64,000 bases of DNA from NCBI RefSeq assembly GCF_016900315.1, contig NZ_JACSNQ010000001.1, positions 186,001 to 250,000 on the forward strand, in the 5' to 3' direction. How positions within the stretch are numbered: position 1 is the first letter of the stretch; each line of letters opens with the position of its first letter. Source of the stretch: Olsenella profusa (GTDB lineage: Bacteria; Actinomycetota; Coriobacteriia; Coriobacteriales; Atopobiaceae). The notes under the pieces were generated by a model. That model saw nothing but the letters and a program-made list of their open reading frames with translations, was not told where the DNA came from and did no database searches. Both the position numbers and the translations under genes were made by a program. Positions 1-8,385 of the stretch are shown one piece after another.

Positions 1-552
1 GACGTCCAGAAGGCGGTGGACATCGTCGTCAACGCCAAGTGCAGCCGTCCCGGCGTCTGCAACGCCGCCGAGTCCCTGCTCGTGGACGCCTGCGCCGCCG
101 AGCGCCTCCTGCCGCCCGTCCTTCTCGCCCTCTCCGGGCACGGGGTCGAGCTCGTGGGGGACGCCCGCGCCCGTCAGGTGGCCGAGGCCGCCGGCGTGGC
201 CATGGGGGAGGCGAGCGAGGAGGACTGGGGCACCGAGTATTTGGACCTCAAGATGAGCGTCGCGTGCGTGGAGGACGTCGACGCCGCCGTCGCGCACGTC
301 AACCGCTACAGCACGCACCACTCCGAGGCCATCGTGAGCGAGTCCTACGCCGCCTGCGAGCGCTTCCTGGCGGGCGTCGACTCGGCGGCCGTCTACGCCA
401 ACGCCTCCACGCGCTTTACTGACGGCGGCGTCTTCGGGCTGGGCGGCGAGATCGGCATCTCCACGCAGAAGCTCCACGCCCGCGGCCCGATGGGGGCCGA
501 GGCCCTCACCACCACCAAGTACGTGGTCCGCGGGGAGGGGCAGGTCCGATGA
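1..552 (+). CDS. proA: Gamma-glutamyl phosphate reductase, C-terminal part
   Basis: NADPH-dependent reduction of gamma-glutamyl phosphate to glutamate semialdehyde, the second step of proline synthesis in the cytoplasm. The gene enters from the left edge; its first codons lie outside the window and about 183 C-terminal residues remain. The stretch SRPGVCNAAESLLVD carries the catalytic cysteine of this aldehyde-dehydrogenase-fold family (TGC at 58-60). FGLGGEIGISTQKLHARGP near the end is a strong family signature. The stop overlaps the nadD start (ATGA at 549-552), so the two are probably co-translated. Confidence 0.93.
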   Translation, partial: DVQKAVDIVVNAKCSRPGVCNAAESLLVDACAAERLLPPVLLALSGHGVELVGDARARQVAEAAGVAMGEASEEDWGTEYLDLKMSVACVEDVDAAVAHVNRYSTHHSEAIVSESYAACERFLAGVDSAAVYANASTRFTDGGVFGLGGEIGISTQKLHARGPMGAEALTTTKYVVRGEGQVR

Positions 553-1256
553 GCGTGGACGCCTCCGCCCTGCGCGCCGCCGACCTGCCGGTCCTGGGGC
601 TCGACGGCGCCCGCACCTACCGGCTCGGTATCATGGGCGGCACCTTCGACCCGATCCACTACGGCCACCTCGTCGCCGCCGAGCAGGCCTTCGACGACCT
701 CGGGCTCGACCTCGTGGTGTTCATGCCGGCGGGACGCCCCGCCTTCAAGCAGGGCAGGGACGTCACCTCGGGGGAGGAGCGCTTCGCGATGACGCTTCTG
801 GCCACCGCGGACAACCCCCACTTCGTGGCCTCGCGCTTCGAGGTCGACCGCGCGGGCGTCACCTACACCGCCGACACGCTGCGGCTGCTCCGCGCGCTCT
901 ACCCGGATAACGTCGAGTTCTACTTCATCACCGGCGCCGACGCCATCACCGAGATCGTCACGTGGCGAGACGCCGCCGACATCGCCCGGCTCGCCCACCT
1001 CGTGGCGGCCACGCGCCCCGGCTACGACCTCGACCGCGCCTGGGACACCATCGCCGCCTCGGGACTCGACTTCGACGTCACCTACCTCTCCGTGCCCGCG
1101 CTCGCCATCTCCTCGAGCTACCTGCGCGAGCGCCTAGGCGCCGGGCAGGGCCTGCGCTACCTCACGCCCGACCCCGTGACCGGCTACCTGCACAAGCACG
1201 GCCTCTACGGGGCGCCGCGCAACCGCTACGGCCAGACCGAGGAGGTGGTCGCGTGA
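549..1256 (+). CDS. nadD: Nicotinate-nucleotide adenylyltransferase
   Basis: Transfers AMP from ATP to nicotinate mononucleotide to make deamido-NAD in NAD synthesis. The 235-residue protein has the nucleotidyltransferase motif GGTFDPIHYGHL near residue 31 and the C-terminal ISSSYLRERL, the family's ISSTxIR motif. About 27 residues precede the first beta strand, a short N-terminal extension. The ATG overlaps the proA stop, and the next gene begins on the nadD stop (GTGA), so proA-nadD-yqeK-rsfS reads as one operon. The nadD-yqeK-rsfS order is conserved in Gram-positive bacteria. Confidence 0.95.
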   Translation: MSVDASALRAADLPVLGLDGARTYRLGIMGGTFDPIHYGHLVAAEQAFDDLGLDLVVFMPAGRPAFKQGRDVTSGEERFAMTLLATADNPHFVASRFEVDRAGVTYTADTLRLLRALYPDNVEFYFITGADAITEIVTWRDAADIARLAHLVAATRPGYDLDRAWDTIAASGLDFDVTYLSVPALAISSSYLRERLGAGQGLRYLTPDPVTGYLHKHGLYGAPRNRYGQTEEVVA

Positions 1257-1918
1257 GCGGCTCCGGCAAGGCGAGAAGGGCCGGCGAGCGGAAGGCGGAC
1301 CGCCCCGAGTACACGGACGCCCAGCGGGCCCTGCTCGGGCGCATCGAGGCCGACGTGCGCGCGCATCTCGCGCCCAAGCCGCGTCGGCTCGCCCACTCGC
1401 TCTCCGTGGCGTCGACCGCCGAGTCCCTTGCCCGGACCTACGGCACCGACCCCTTCCTCGCACGCTGCGCGGGGCTCCTGCACGACTGGGAGAAGGTCGC
1501 CTCCGGCGCCGAGCAGGAGGCGCGCGCCCGCGAGCTCGGCATCGACCTGGGCGTCGACCTTGCGCTCGTGAGGCCGCTCCTGCACGGGATCATCGCCGCG
1601 CGCGAGCTGCCGGCGCGCTACCCTGAGCTTCCCGGCGAGGTCTGGCGGGCCATCGCGGTCCACACTACGGCCGCGTCCGAGATGGGGCCGCTCGACGAGG
1701 TGCTCTTCGTGGCCGACGGCATCGAGCCGCTGCGCCCCTCCACCCCCGGCATCGAGCGGACGCGCTCGCTGGTGGGCGAGCTTCCCCTCGACGACCTCTT
1801 CTGGGAGTCCTTCGTGGGCGGCATCGTCTACGTCCTCGAGGGAGGGCGCTACCTCTATCCCGGCACCATCGACGTGTACAATGCTCTCGCGGCCGCCCGT
1901 GCCGCCACCAACGCGTAA
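1253..1918 (+). CDS. yqeK: YqeK-type HD-domain hydrolase (probable symmetrical Ap4A hydrolase)
   Basis: Members of this HD-domain family hydrolyse diadenosine tetraphosphate to two ADP. The 221-residue protein shows the metal-binding pattern of the family: RLAHSLSVA, then LLHDWEK, HGIIAA, and HTTAASEM followed by VLFVADGIEP. A GTG start at 1253 overlaps the nadD stop and gives a normal family length apart from about 35 extra, charged N-terminal residues. The gene sits between nadD and rsfS, its usual place. The assignment rests on motifs and synteny. Confidence 0.88.
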   Translation: MSGSGKARRAGERKADRPEYTDAQRALLGRIEADVRAHLAPKPRRLAHSLSVASTAESLARTYGTDPFLARCAGLLHDWEKVASGAEQEARARELGIDLGVDLALVRPLLHGIIAARELPARYPELPGEVWRAIAVHTTAASEMGPLDEVLFVADGIEPLRPSTPGIERTRSLVGELPLDDLFWESFVGGIVYVLEGGRYLYPGTIDVYNALAAARAATNA

Positions 1919-1927
1919 GGAGACTGC

Positions 1928-2287
1928 ATGCCCTCAACCCCGTTCGAGCTCGCCCGCGTCGCCGCGCTTGCGGCAGACTCCAAGAAGGCGGGAGACATCG
2001 TCCTTCTCGACCTCTCGACCATGACGGACGTCTGCGACTACTTCCTCATCTGCACCGGCGACAACGCCCGCCAGGTCGACGCCATCGTCGACGAGGTCCG
2101 CGAGAAGGTGAGCGCCAACTGCGGCGTGTCCCCGCTCTCCTGCGAGGGCCGCGAGGGCCTCTCCTGGGTGCTCATCGACTACGGCTCGGTGGTCGTGCAC
2201 GTTTTCCGTCCCGAGACGCGCGACTACTACCGCCTGGAGTCCCTCTGGGCCGACGCCCCACGCGTCGAGCTCGGGCTCGAGGACTAG
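1928..2287 (+). CDS. rsfS: Ribosomal silencing factor RsfS
   Basis: RsfS (YbeB/Iojap family) binds ribosomal protein uL14 and blocks joining of the 50S and 30S subunits when nutrients are scarce. At 119 residues it has the normal length. The core DVCDYFLICTGDNARQVDAI and the later SWVLIDYGSVVVHVF are family signatures. An AAGGAG ribosome-binding site lies seven bases before the ATG. It is the last gene of the proA-nadD-yqeK-rsfS run. Confidence 0.95.
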   Translation: MPSTPFELARVAALAADSKKAGDIVLLDLSTMTDVCDYFLICTGDNARQVDAIVDEVREKVSANCGVSPLSCEGREGLSWVLIDYGSVVVHVFRPETRDYYRLESLWADAPRVELGLED

Positions 2288-2337
2288 CCCCGCGCGTCGT
2301 CCGCGCCGCGCGGGCCCCTGACGCGCATAATGGTCCC

Positions 2338-3633
2338 ATGGGAAGAGACGGCGAGAAGAACCTCGAGGCAGGGCCGGGCGCGCTCACGTGGGAGGGCCCG
2401 GCGATAGGCCTGCTTGACCTCGACGCGTTCTTCGCCTCCGTCGAGCAGCTCGACCACCCCGAGTGGCGGGGGAGGCCCGTCATCGTAGGCGGGTCCGCCG
2501 AGCGGCGCGGCGTGGTCTCCACGGCCTCCTACGAGGCCCGGCGCTTCGGCGTCCATTCGGCCATGCCCTCGGCCACCGCGCGGCGCCTCTGCCCCCAGGC
2601 CATCTGGACGCAGGGCAACTACGCCCGCTACCGCGAGATGAGCGACAAGGTGATGGCCATCCTCGACGCCGAGACCCCGCTCGTGGAGCAGGTCTCCATC
2701 GACGAGGCCTTCTTCGACGTCACGCCGGGGCGCTTCTCGCGCGAGAGCCCCGTGGCGATCTGTCGGCGGGTCCAGCGGAACGTGAGCGAGCTCGGCGTGA
2801 CCTGCTCGATTGGCATCGGCGTCAACAAGACCGTGGCGAAGATCGCCTCGGAGCGAGAGAAGCCCCGCGGCCTCACCGTGGTTCTGCCCGGCACGGAGCG
2901 TGCCTTCCTCGCGCCGCTGCCGGTGGGCGCGATGAGCGGGGTGGGGCCCGCCACGGAGCGGCGGCTCGAGCAGATGGGCGTCCGCACGCTCGGCGAGCTC
3001 TCCCGCGTGGACGAGGGAGTGCTCAGGCGCGCGTTCGGCGTGCTCGGGCCCCGTATGGCACTGCGCGCGGCGGGCCTCGAGCGCAGCCAGGTGGCCGAGG
3101 CCGCCGCGCCGGAGGCCGCCAAGTCCGTCTCGAACGAGCGCACCTTCGAGCGCGACCTCACCTCCGAGGACGAGGTCCGCGCGGCGGTGCGCCACGTGGC
3201 ATCGGTCGTGGGGCGCCGCCTGCGCCGCAAGGGCCTGCGCGGCCGCACGGTGACCCTCAAGGTGAAGTACGACGCCACGCGGGGCCGGACCGCCCAGCAC
3301 CGCCTTGCCGCGCCGACCGACGACGAGCGCGTCTTCGGGGAGGCCGCGGTCGCCCTGCTCGGGGAGCTCTGGAACCCGGGGGAGCACGTCAGGCTGATCG
3401 GCGTGGGCGTCTCGGGCTTTGACGAGGACGCCCCGGAGCAGCTGAGCCTGTTTGGGGACGGGCCCCAGGACGAGCAGGAGGGCGCGCCCCGCGCGCGAGA
3501 CCGCTCGGCGCTCGGGCGCGTGACCGACGAGCTGCGCGAGCGCTTCGGGGAGGGCGCCGTGGGCTACGGCCGGGACCTGCGCTTCAAGGGGCACACCTCG
3601 GACACCATGCCGATGCACAAGGATGCGTTCTAG
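2338..3633 (+). CDS. dinB: DNA polymerase IV (Y family)
   Basis: Translesion DNA polymerase. Near the N terminus GLLDLDAFFASVEQ holds the first catalytic aspartate, and VSIDEAFFDVTP holds the second acidic pair. The protein has 431 residues, longer than the roughly 350 of E. coli DinB. The C-terminal tail contains EQLSLF, which fits the sliding-clamp binding motif. The first dozen residues are variable and encode GEKN; the same DNA is one copy of the recurrent 12-mer GGCGAGAAGRAC (2350-2361). The gene converges on the kinase gene that follows. Confidence 0.94.
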   Translation: MGRDGEKNLEAGPGALTWEGPAIGLLDLDAFFASVEQLDHPEWRGRPVIVGGSAERRGVVSTASYEARRFGVHSAMPSATARRLCPQAIWTQGNYARYREMSDKVMAILDAETPLVEQVSIDEAFFDVTPGRFSRESPVAICRRVQRNVSELGVTCSIGIGVNKTVAKIASEREKPRGLTVVLPGTERAFLAPLPVGAMSGVGPATERRLEQMGVRTLGELSRVDEGVLRRAFGVLGPRMALRAAGLERSQVAEAAAPEAAKSVSNERTFERDLTSEDEVRAAVRHVASVVGRRLRRKGLRGRTVTLKVKYDATRGRTAQHRLAAPTDDERVFGEAAVALLGELWNPGEHVRLIGVGVSGFDEDAPEQLSLFGDGPQDEQEGAPRARDRSALGRVTDELRERFGEGAVGYGRDLRFKGHTSDTMPMHKDAF

Positions 3634-3677
3634 CGGTACGGCGGTGGGCGCGGCGGCGGGCCCGAGGCCCTTCTCGC

Positions 3678-4904
3678 CTAGAGGGTGACCTCGAAGGTGG
3701 TGCCGTTGGCATCGGTGGAGCGCGCCGAGATCTTTCCGCCCATGGACTCGACGAGGCTCTTGGCGATGGCGAGCCCGAGCCCGAAGCCGCCCGAGGACTG
3801 GCGCTCGCGCGCGTCGTCGGTGCGGTAGAAGCGGTCGAAGAGGTGCGCGAGGTCCTCGGGCGCAATCGTCTCCCCGCGGTTGTTAACGGTGAGGCGCGCC
3901 CGGCGCCCCTCGCGGGAGAGGCCCACGCGGACCGGCGTGCCGCGGTCGGCGTACTTGGTCGCGTTGTCGAGCAGCGTGCGCACCACGCGCCGCAGCTGCT
4001 CGGGGTCCCCGGTCACGGTGACGCCGTCGGCGAGCGCGCACTCGATCGAGCAGCCCCGCTCGAAGGCCACCGCGTCGAACTCGAGCGCGCAGCCGGAGAC
4101 GAGCGCGCTCAGGTCGACCGCCTGGGAGGCGCCCGCAGACCGCGTGCCGGAGGCCTCCTGCTCGTCGGCGCGCGCGAGCGTGAGCAGGTCCTCCACGAGC
4201 CCCTTCATGTGCGTGACCTCCTCCGAGGTGCTGTGCACCCAGCGGCGGGCCTCCTTAGGCACGCCCCCGTCCGCCTCGAGGATCTGGGTGTTCGCCAGGA
4301 TCACCGCAAGCGGGGTCTTGAGCTCGTGGGAGGCGTCGGAGACGAAGCGGCGCTGCTGCTCCCAGGCGCGCTCGACGGGCCTGAGCGCCCACCCGGACAG
4401 GAGGTAGGCCACCACGAAGAGCGCCCCCATCGAAACGAGGAAGATCACGAGGTCGCTTATGGCCTGGGCGCGCAAGGTCGCGTCACGCGTGTAGGTGTCC
4501 ACGAGCGCCACGCGCCAGCCCCAGGCATGGCGCGAGCGCGCCCACGAGATGGGGTAGTCCTCGCTGTGCCCCTCGTCCGAGGAGCTCGAGAGCACCTCCA
4601 CGAGCACGTCGCTCAGCGTGGAGTCGGGGACGCTCAGGAGGTGGTTGCTGCGCATCCCGGTGGTGCCGTCCCAGTAGAGGTCAAGTGTGATGGTGAGGGC
4701 GACGTCTGCGCCCTGCTCGCCGGTGACGTCGCCGAGCTCGGCGTTCTGGATGTCGCCCGCCAGGGCGCGCTGGAGCACCTTGGCGGTCTGCGCGTGGAGG
4801 GTCGCGGCGTTGGAGAGCAGGGAGAAGCCGAGCACGCCCGCGAGCACCAGGCCCACGAGCGCCATCGTGATGGCTATGAGCTCCCTGCGAAGCCGTGCGA
4901 GCAC
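3678..4904 (-). CDS. Membrane sensor histidine kinase
   Basis: Sensor of a two-component system. The 408-residue protein has a first membrane segment at about residues 8-32, an extracytoplasmic stretch of roughly 115 residues, a second membrane segment at about 149-172, then a HisKA domain with the phosphoacceptor in ASHELKTP (His193). The ATPase part follows, with an N box DNATKYAD and the glycine-rich FGLGLAIAKS. The gene lies 22 bases downstream of its response regulator on the same strand, so the two are almost certainly co-transcribed. No obvious HAMP domain separates TM2 from HisKA. The stimulus cannot be told from sequence. Confidence 0.92.
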   Translation of the reverse strand: MLARLRRELIAITMALVGLVLAGVLGFSLLSNAATLHAQTAKVLQRALAGDIQNAELGDVTGEQGADVALTITLDLYWDGTTGMRSNHLLSVPDSTLSDVLVEVLSSSSDEGHSEDYPISWARSRHAWGWRVALVDTYTRDATLRAQAISDLVIFLVSMGALFVVAYLLSGWALRPVERAWEQQRRFVSDASHELKTPLAVILANTQILEADGGVPKEARRWVHSTSEEVTHMKGLVEDLLTLARADEQEASGTRSAGASQAVDLSALVSGCALEFDAVAFERGCSIECALADGVTVTGDPEQLRRVVRTLLDNATKYADRGTPVRVGLSREGRRARLTVNNRGETIAPEDLAHLFDRFYRTDDARERQSSGGFGLGLAIAKSLVESMGGKISARSTDANGTTFEVTL

Positions 4905-4926
4905 CGGGGCCCCTCTCTGCCGGGGC

Positions 4927-5601
4927 CTACGCGCCGAAGACCTCGAGGCGGTAGCCGAGCATCCTCAGCGTGGTGATCTGGACCTTCGAGCCGATGTGGG
5001 CGAGCTTCTTGCGCAGGAAGGAGACGTAGGCCTCCACGGAGTTCTCGGAGGCGTCAGAGCTGCCCCAGACGCGGGCGAGCAGGTCCTGCTTGGAGACGAC
5101 GCGGGCGTTCGAGCTCATGAGGATGCTCATCACCTCGAACTCCTTGCCGGACAGGTGCACGGAGGCGTCGCCGCAGGAGAGGTCGTGGGTGGCCAGGTCG
5201 AGCTTGACGTCTGCAAAGGTGATCTCGTCGAGCATCACGTCTCCGCGACGACGGGTGATGGCGCGCAGGCGGGCGAGGAGCTCGGGCGCCTCGAAGGGCT
5301 TGGTCATGTAGTCGTCCGCCCCGGCGTCGAGGCCGCGGACCTTGTCCTCGGTGGAGGTGCGCGCGGTCAGCAGCAGCACCGGCACCGAGACGCCCTGGCG
5401 GCGCATCTCGTGGACGAGCTCGCAGCCGTCCATGCCGGGAAGCATCATGTCAAGCACCACGGCGTCGTAGGAGCCGGACAGCGCCGCCCTCAGGCCCGCC
5501 TTGCCGTCGTAGACGGCCTCGGCGTGGTAGGAGTCCCCCTCGAGGATGTGGACGATGGCGTCCGCAAGGTTGCGCTCGTCCTCTACGACCAGTATGTTCA
5601 T
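4927..5601 (-). CDS. OmpR/PhoB-family response regulator
   Basis: DNA-binding partner of the kinase encoded just downstream. The receiver domain starts MNILVVEDE, carries the phosphorylated aspartate in VVLDMMLPGMDG (Asp51) and the conserved lysine in MTKPFE. A winged-helix output domain follows (about residues 125-224), ending in TLRMLGYRLE. The start is set at 5601 because GGAGG lies there at good spacing; the reading frame stays open further upstream but lacks a site. The protein has 224 residues. Confidence 0.93.
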   Translation of the reverse strand: MNILVVEDERNLADAIVHILEGDSYHAEAVYDGKAGLRAALSGSYDAVVLDMMLPGMDGCELVHEMRRQGVSVPVLLLTARTSTEDKVRGLDAGADDYMTKPFEAPELLARLRAITRRRGDVMLDEITFADVKLDLATHDLSCGDASVHLSGKEFEVMSILMSSNARVVSKQDLLARVWGSSDASENSVEAYVSFLRKKLAHIGSKVQITTLRMLGYRLEVFGA

Positions 5602-5653
5602 GGGCGTTCCTCCGATCATGGCGTGAGCCGGGCGGGTGCTCGTTCTCGCTGCT

Positions 5654-5686
5654 ATCCTACCCACCGCCCCTGAATTTCATCTGAAT
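5654..5686 (-). promoter_or_regulatory. Candidate regulator promoter with tandem 11-bp operator
   Basis: On the minus strand, upstream of the response regulator, ATTCAG occurs twice exactly 11 bp apart (plus-strand CTGAAT at 5670-5675 and 5681-5686). A -10-like TAGGAT lies at 5654-5659. The repeats cover the place where a -35 would be, and no good -35 is present. This layout matches how PhoB-type regulators bind direct repeats and activate weak promoters, so positive autoregulation is inferred. Confidence 0.45.
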
Positions 5687-5736
5687 GGCCACCGCGCGCT
5701 CAGGGCTTCTGGCCTGACGTTCACAAAAACTGCACC

Positions 5737-5764
5737 TTGCGGCACCTTTGAAGAGTCGTATGAT
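5737..5764 (+). promoter_or_regulatory. Sigma-70 type promoter of the rpsP operon
   Basis: TTGCGG (5737-5742), a 16-base spacer and TATGAT (5759-5764) precede rpsP by about 75 bases. It is the best promoter-like sequence between the divergent regulator gene and the rpsP operon. Confidence 0.55.
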
Positions 5765-5840
5765 AGATAACTGTTTTGTGGCCTAGCGGTGCGGCCAACT
5801 ACCTATAGCCACGCGCACCGCACGTATGGAGGAGTTTTCA

Positions 5841-6179
5841 TTGGCAGTCAAGATTCGCCTGGCCCGTCACGGTGCCAAGAAGCGTCCGTACTATCGCGTC
5901 GTCGTCGCCGACGGCCGCATGCCGCGCGACGGCCGCTACATCGAGCTGGTCGGCCGCTACAACCCGCTGACCGACCCCAAGGTGATTGACATCAACCTCG
6001 AGAAGGTCGACGAGTGGATCGCCAAGGGCGCCCAGCCCACCAGCGCCGTCTCCCACCTCATCGAGATCGCCCGCGGCGAGAAGCCCGAGGTCGAGAAGAA
6101 GGTCAAGATCTCGAAGAAGGCTGCCGCCAAGGCCGCCGCGGCCGCCGAGGCCGCTGAGGCCGAGGCTGACGCCGAGTAG
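5841..6179 (+). CDS. rpsP: 30S ribosomal protein bS16
   Basis: Small-subunit ribosomal protein. The start is TTG at 5841 and not the upstream in-frame ATG at 5826: GGAGGAG (5828-5834) sits six bases before the TTG, and the protein then begins [20 protein letters not shown], the usual bS16 N terminus. It has 112 residues, with an Ala/Glu/Lys-rich tail of about 30 residues beyond the conserved domain, common in actinobacterial bS16. It opens the operon rpsP-khpA-rimM-trmD-lepB. Confidence 0.96.
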   Translation: MAVKIRLARHGAKKRPYYRVVVADGRMPRDGRYIELVGRYNPLTDPKVIDINLEKVDEWIAKGAQPTSAVSHLIEIARGEKPEVEKKVKISKKAAAKAAAAAEAAEAEADAE

Positions 6180-6189
6180 GCAGGCCCCC

Positions 6190-6483
6190 ATGGAGACCAC
6201 CGACGAAGAGCTCGTGGGGCCGGAGGAGGAGACCGAGCTCCCCTCCGACCGCGTGGCGGACCTCGTCGAGTACATCGTCTGCGGCCTCGTCGACGACCAG
6301 GGCGCCGTCTCCCTTGACGTGACCGACGGGGACGAGGGCGCGCTGATCGAGGTCAGCTGCTCCGAGGAGGACGCCGGTCGCGTCATCGGGCGCAAGGGCC
6401 GCACCATCAAGGCGATTCGCACGCTCGCGCGCGCCCTCGGGCAGCGCGTGGGCACCTCGGTCGAGGTAGAGGTCATAGGCTAA
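6190..6483 (+). CDS. khpA: KH-domain RNA-binding protein KhpA (YlqC family)
   Basis: Small RNA-binding protein that in Gram-positive bacteria pairs with KhpB/Jag and affects cell division. The 97 residues contain one KH domain with the RNA-gripping loop VIGRKGRTIKAI. An acidic N-terminal stretch of about 20 residues precedes it. The start ATG lies ten bases after the rpsP stop. The position between rpsP and rimM is the conserved one. Confidence 0.92.
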   Translation: METTDEELVGPEEETELPSDRVADLVEYIVCGLVDDQGAVSLDVTDGDEGALIEVSCSEEDAGRVIGRKGRTIKAIRTLARALGQRVGTSVEVEVIG

Positions 6484-6489
6484 GGATTC

Positions 6490-7017
6490 ATGCGCGAGAC
6501 GTATCGCTGCATAGCCCGCGTGGCCAAGGCCCACGGGAGGCGAGGGGAGGTCGTGACGGTTCCCGTCCACGGCCTTCCCTCTCTTGTTCGCGAGGGGCTG
6601 CGCGTCGCCGTGGTGCCTCCCGAGCTCACGGGCTCCCGCTGGCACACCGTCGCCTCGTGCTCTCATGACGACCGCTCCGGGGACCTCGTGTCCCTCTTGG
6701 GCTGCGCGTCCCTCGGCGAGGCCGAGGCCCTCGTCGGGCGCTACCTCCTCGCCAGCGAGAAGGACCTCCCGGTAGACCTCGCCCTGCACGACGCCGGGCG
6801 CCTCGTCGGGCGCGAGGTGGCAGAGGGCGACGAGGTGCTTGGCGAGATCTCCGAGGTCATGAGCGGTCCGGCAAACGACGTCTGGGTCGTGCGCGGAGCG
6901 CGCGGGGAGCTGCTGCTGCCCGTGATCGACGCGGTGGTGAGGGAGGTTCCGGAGGAGGGCGCCATCCAGGTGCGCGTCCCGGCCGGCCTCACGTGGGAGG
7001 GCGCTGGTCGCAGATGA
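6490..7017 (+). CDS. rimM: Ribosome maturation factor RimM
   Basis: Assists late maturation of the 30S head by binding uS19. The N-terminal domain opens with CIARVAKAHGRRGEV, the family's RxxGxxGE region. The C-terminal PRC-barrel domain is seen in LVGREVAEGDEVLGEI and ELLLPVIDAVV. At 175 residues the length is normal. The stop overlaps the trmD start (ATGA at 7014-7017). Confidence 0.95.
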   Translation: MRETYRCIARVAKAHGRRGEVVTVPVHGLPSLVREGLRVAVVPPELTGSRWHTVASCSHDDRSGDLVSLLGCASLGEAEALVGRYLLASEKDLPVDLALHDAGRLVGREVAEGDEVLGEISEVMSGPANDVWVVRGARGELLLPVIDAVVREVPEEGAIQVRVPAGLTWEGAGRR

Positions 7018-7784
7018 TCTTCGAGGCCGTCTCCGTCATACCCGAGGTCTTCGACCCCTATCTCGACGCCTCGGTGCTCGGGCGGGCACGCCGCGCCGGC
7101 GTCTTCGAGTTTGCCGCCCACGACCTGCGCGAGTGGACCCATGACCGCCATCGCACCGTCGACGACGCCCCCTTCGGCGGGGGCCAGGGCATGCTCATGA
7201 AGCCCGAGCCGATCTTCGAGGCCGTCGAGGACCTCTCCGCGCGCGGCACGGCCCGCCCGCACGTCGTGTTCTTCTCGCCATGCGGGGCGCCCTTCGACGA
7301 GCGGGCCGCCGAGCGGCTCTCTCACGAGGAGCGGCTGCTCTTCGTCTGCGGCCGCTACGAGGGGATGGACGAGCGCGTCTACGCCCTCGCCGACGAGGTC
7401 CTGAGCGTGGGCGACTACGTGCTGACCGGCGGCGAGCTCGCCGCGCTCGTGGTGATCGACGCCGTCGCGCGCCTGCTGCCCGGGGCGCTCGGGGACGACA
7501 TGAGCGCCGTGGACGAGTCCTTCTCGCCCTCGGGGCTGCTTGAGTACGCGCAGTACACGCGCCCGGCGAGCTTCCGGGGCGTGGGCGTGCCCGAGGTCCT
7601 GCTCTCAGGGGACCACGGCAGGGTGGACGCCTGGCGGCGTCAGAGCTCGGTCGAGCGCACGGCGCGCTGGCGGCCCGACCTGCTGGTGGGCGCCGAGCTC
7701 ACCGACGAGGAGCGCGAGCTTGCGCGTCGCGTCCGTGCCGAGCGGACGGGGGAGGGGGCAGGCGATGGCTCGCCACTTCAGTGA
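7014..7784 (+). CDS. trmD: tRNA (guanine-37-N1)-methyltransferase
   Basis: Uses S-adenosylmethionine to methylate G37 of tRNAs, preventing +1 frameshifts. The SPOUT knot is visible in CGRYEGMDERV and SVGDYVLTGGELAALV. The 256-residue length is normal. The chosen ATG overlaps the rimM stop. It begins MIFEAVSVIPEVFDPY, close to the canonical start of the family. The 3' end overlaps lepB by 20 bases. Confidence 0.96.
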   Translation: MIFEAVSVIPEVFDPYLDASVLGRARRAGVFEFAAHDLREWTHDRHRTVDDAPFGGGQGMLMKPEPIFEAVEDLSARGTARPHVVFFSPCGAPFDERAAERLSHEERLLFVCGRYEGMDERVYALADEVLSVGDYVLTGGELAALVVIDAVARLLPGALGDDMSAVDESFSPSGLLEYAQYTRPASFRGVGVPEVLLSGDHGRVDAWRRQSSVERTARWRPDLLVGAELTDEERELARRVRAERTGEGAGDGSPLQ

Positions 7785-8358
7785 GGACGTGGAGAGGGGG
7801 CGGCGCGACGAGGGGAGCCTCTGGCTCGTCTGGGTGCTCGTGGCCGGCCTCGTCGGCGCGCTGCTGCTGCGTACCTTCGTCATCGGCGCGTACTACGTAC
7901 CGTCCGGCTCCATGCTCGACTCCATCCACGAGGGGGACCTCATCCTCGGCGAGCGGGTGACGCTTGCCCTGGACGACCCCAACCCCGGCGACGTCGTGAC
8001 CTTCGACAGCCCCCTTGCCGTGGGGGAGACGCTCGTCAAGCGCGTGATCGCTGTGGGCGGGCAGACGGTCGACCTGGTGGACGGCCGCGTCTACGTGGAC
8101 GGTGCCCCGCTGGACGAGCCCTACGTGCGCCTCGACGACGACACCGGAGCGCCGGAGCGTTCCGACTCGCTCTCCGGCCTCGCCGGGTCGGCGGGCATAA
8201 CCTACCCCTACACGGTCCCGGAGGGGGAGGTCTGGGTCATGGGCGACAACCGCACCAACTCCAAGGACTCCCGTTTCTTCGGACCCATCCCCGTCGATGA
8301 CGTAACATCGAGGGTGCTTTTCATCTACTGGCCGCTCTCGCACGTGGGCACGCTCTAG
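7765..8358 (+). CDS. lepB: Signal peptidase I
   Basis: Membrane-bound serine protease that removes signal peptides from exported proteins. The 197-residue protein has one N-terminal membrane segment (about residues 18-38, preceded by charged residues). The catalytic serine lies in PSGSMLDSI, the lysine in TLVKRVIAVGG, and the conserved box MGDNRTNSKDSRFFGPI follows. The start lies inside the end of trmD, with GGAGGGGG upstream, implying translational coupling. Confidence 0.94.
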   Translation: MARHFSEDVERGRRDEGSLWLVWVLVAGLVGALLLRTFVIGAYYVPSGSMLDSIHEGDLILGERVTLALDDPNPGDVVTFDSPLAVGETLVKRVIAVGGQTVDLVDGRVYVDGAPLDEPYVRLDDDTGAPERSDSLSGLAGSAGITYPYTVPEGEVWVMGDNRTNSKDSRFFGPIPVDDVTSRVLFIYWPLSHVGTL

Positions 8359-8385
8359 GCCGCGCGGCGGGAAGAAGGGACGAAC

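Noticed and set aside
5826-5840. ATG at 5826 as the rpsP start
   Set aside because: It overlaps the ribosome-binding site itself; TTG at 5841 gives correct spacing and the standard bS16 N terminus.
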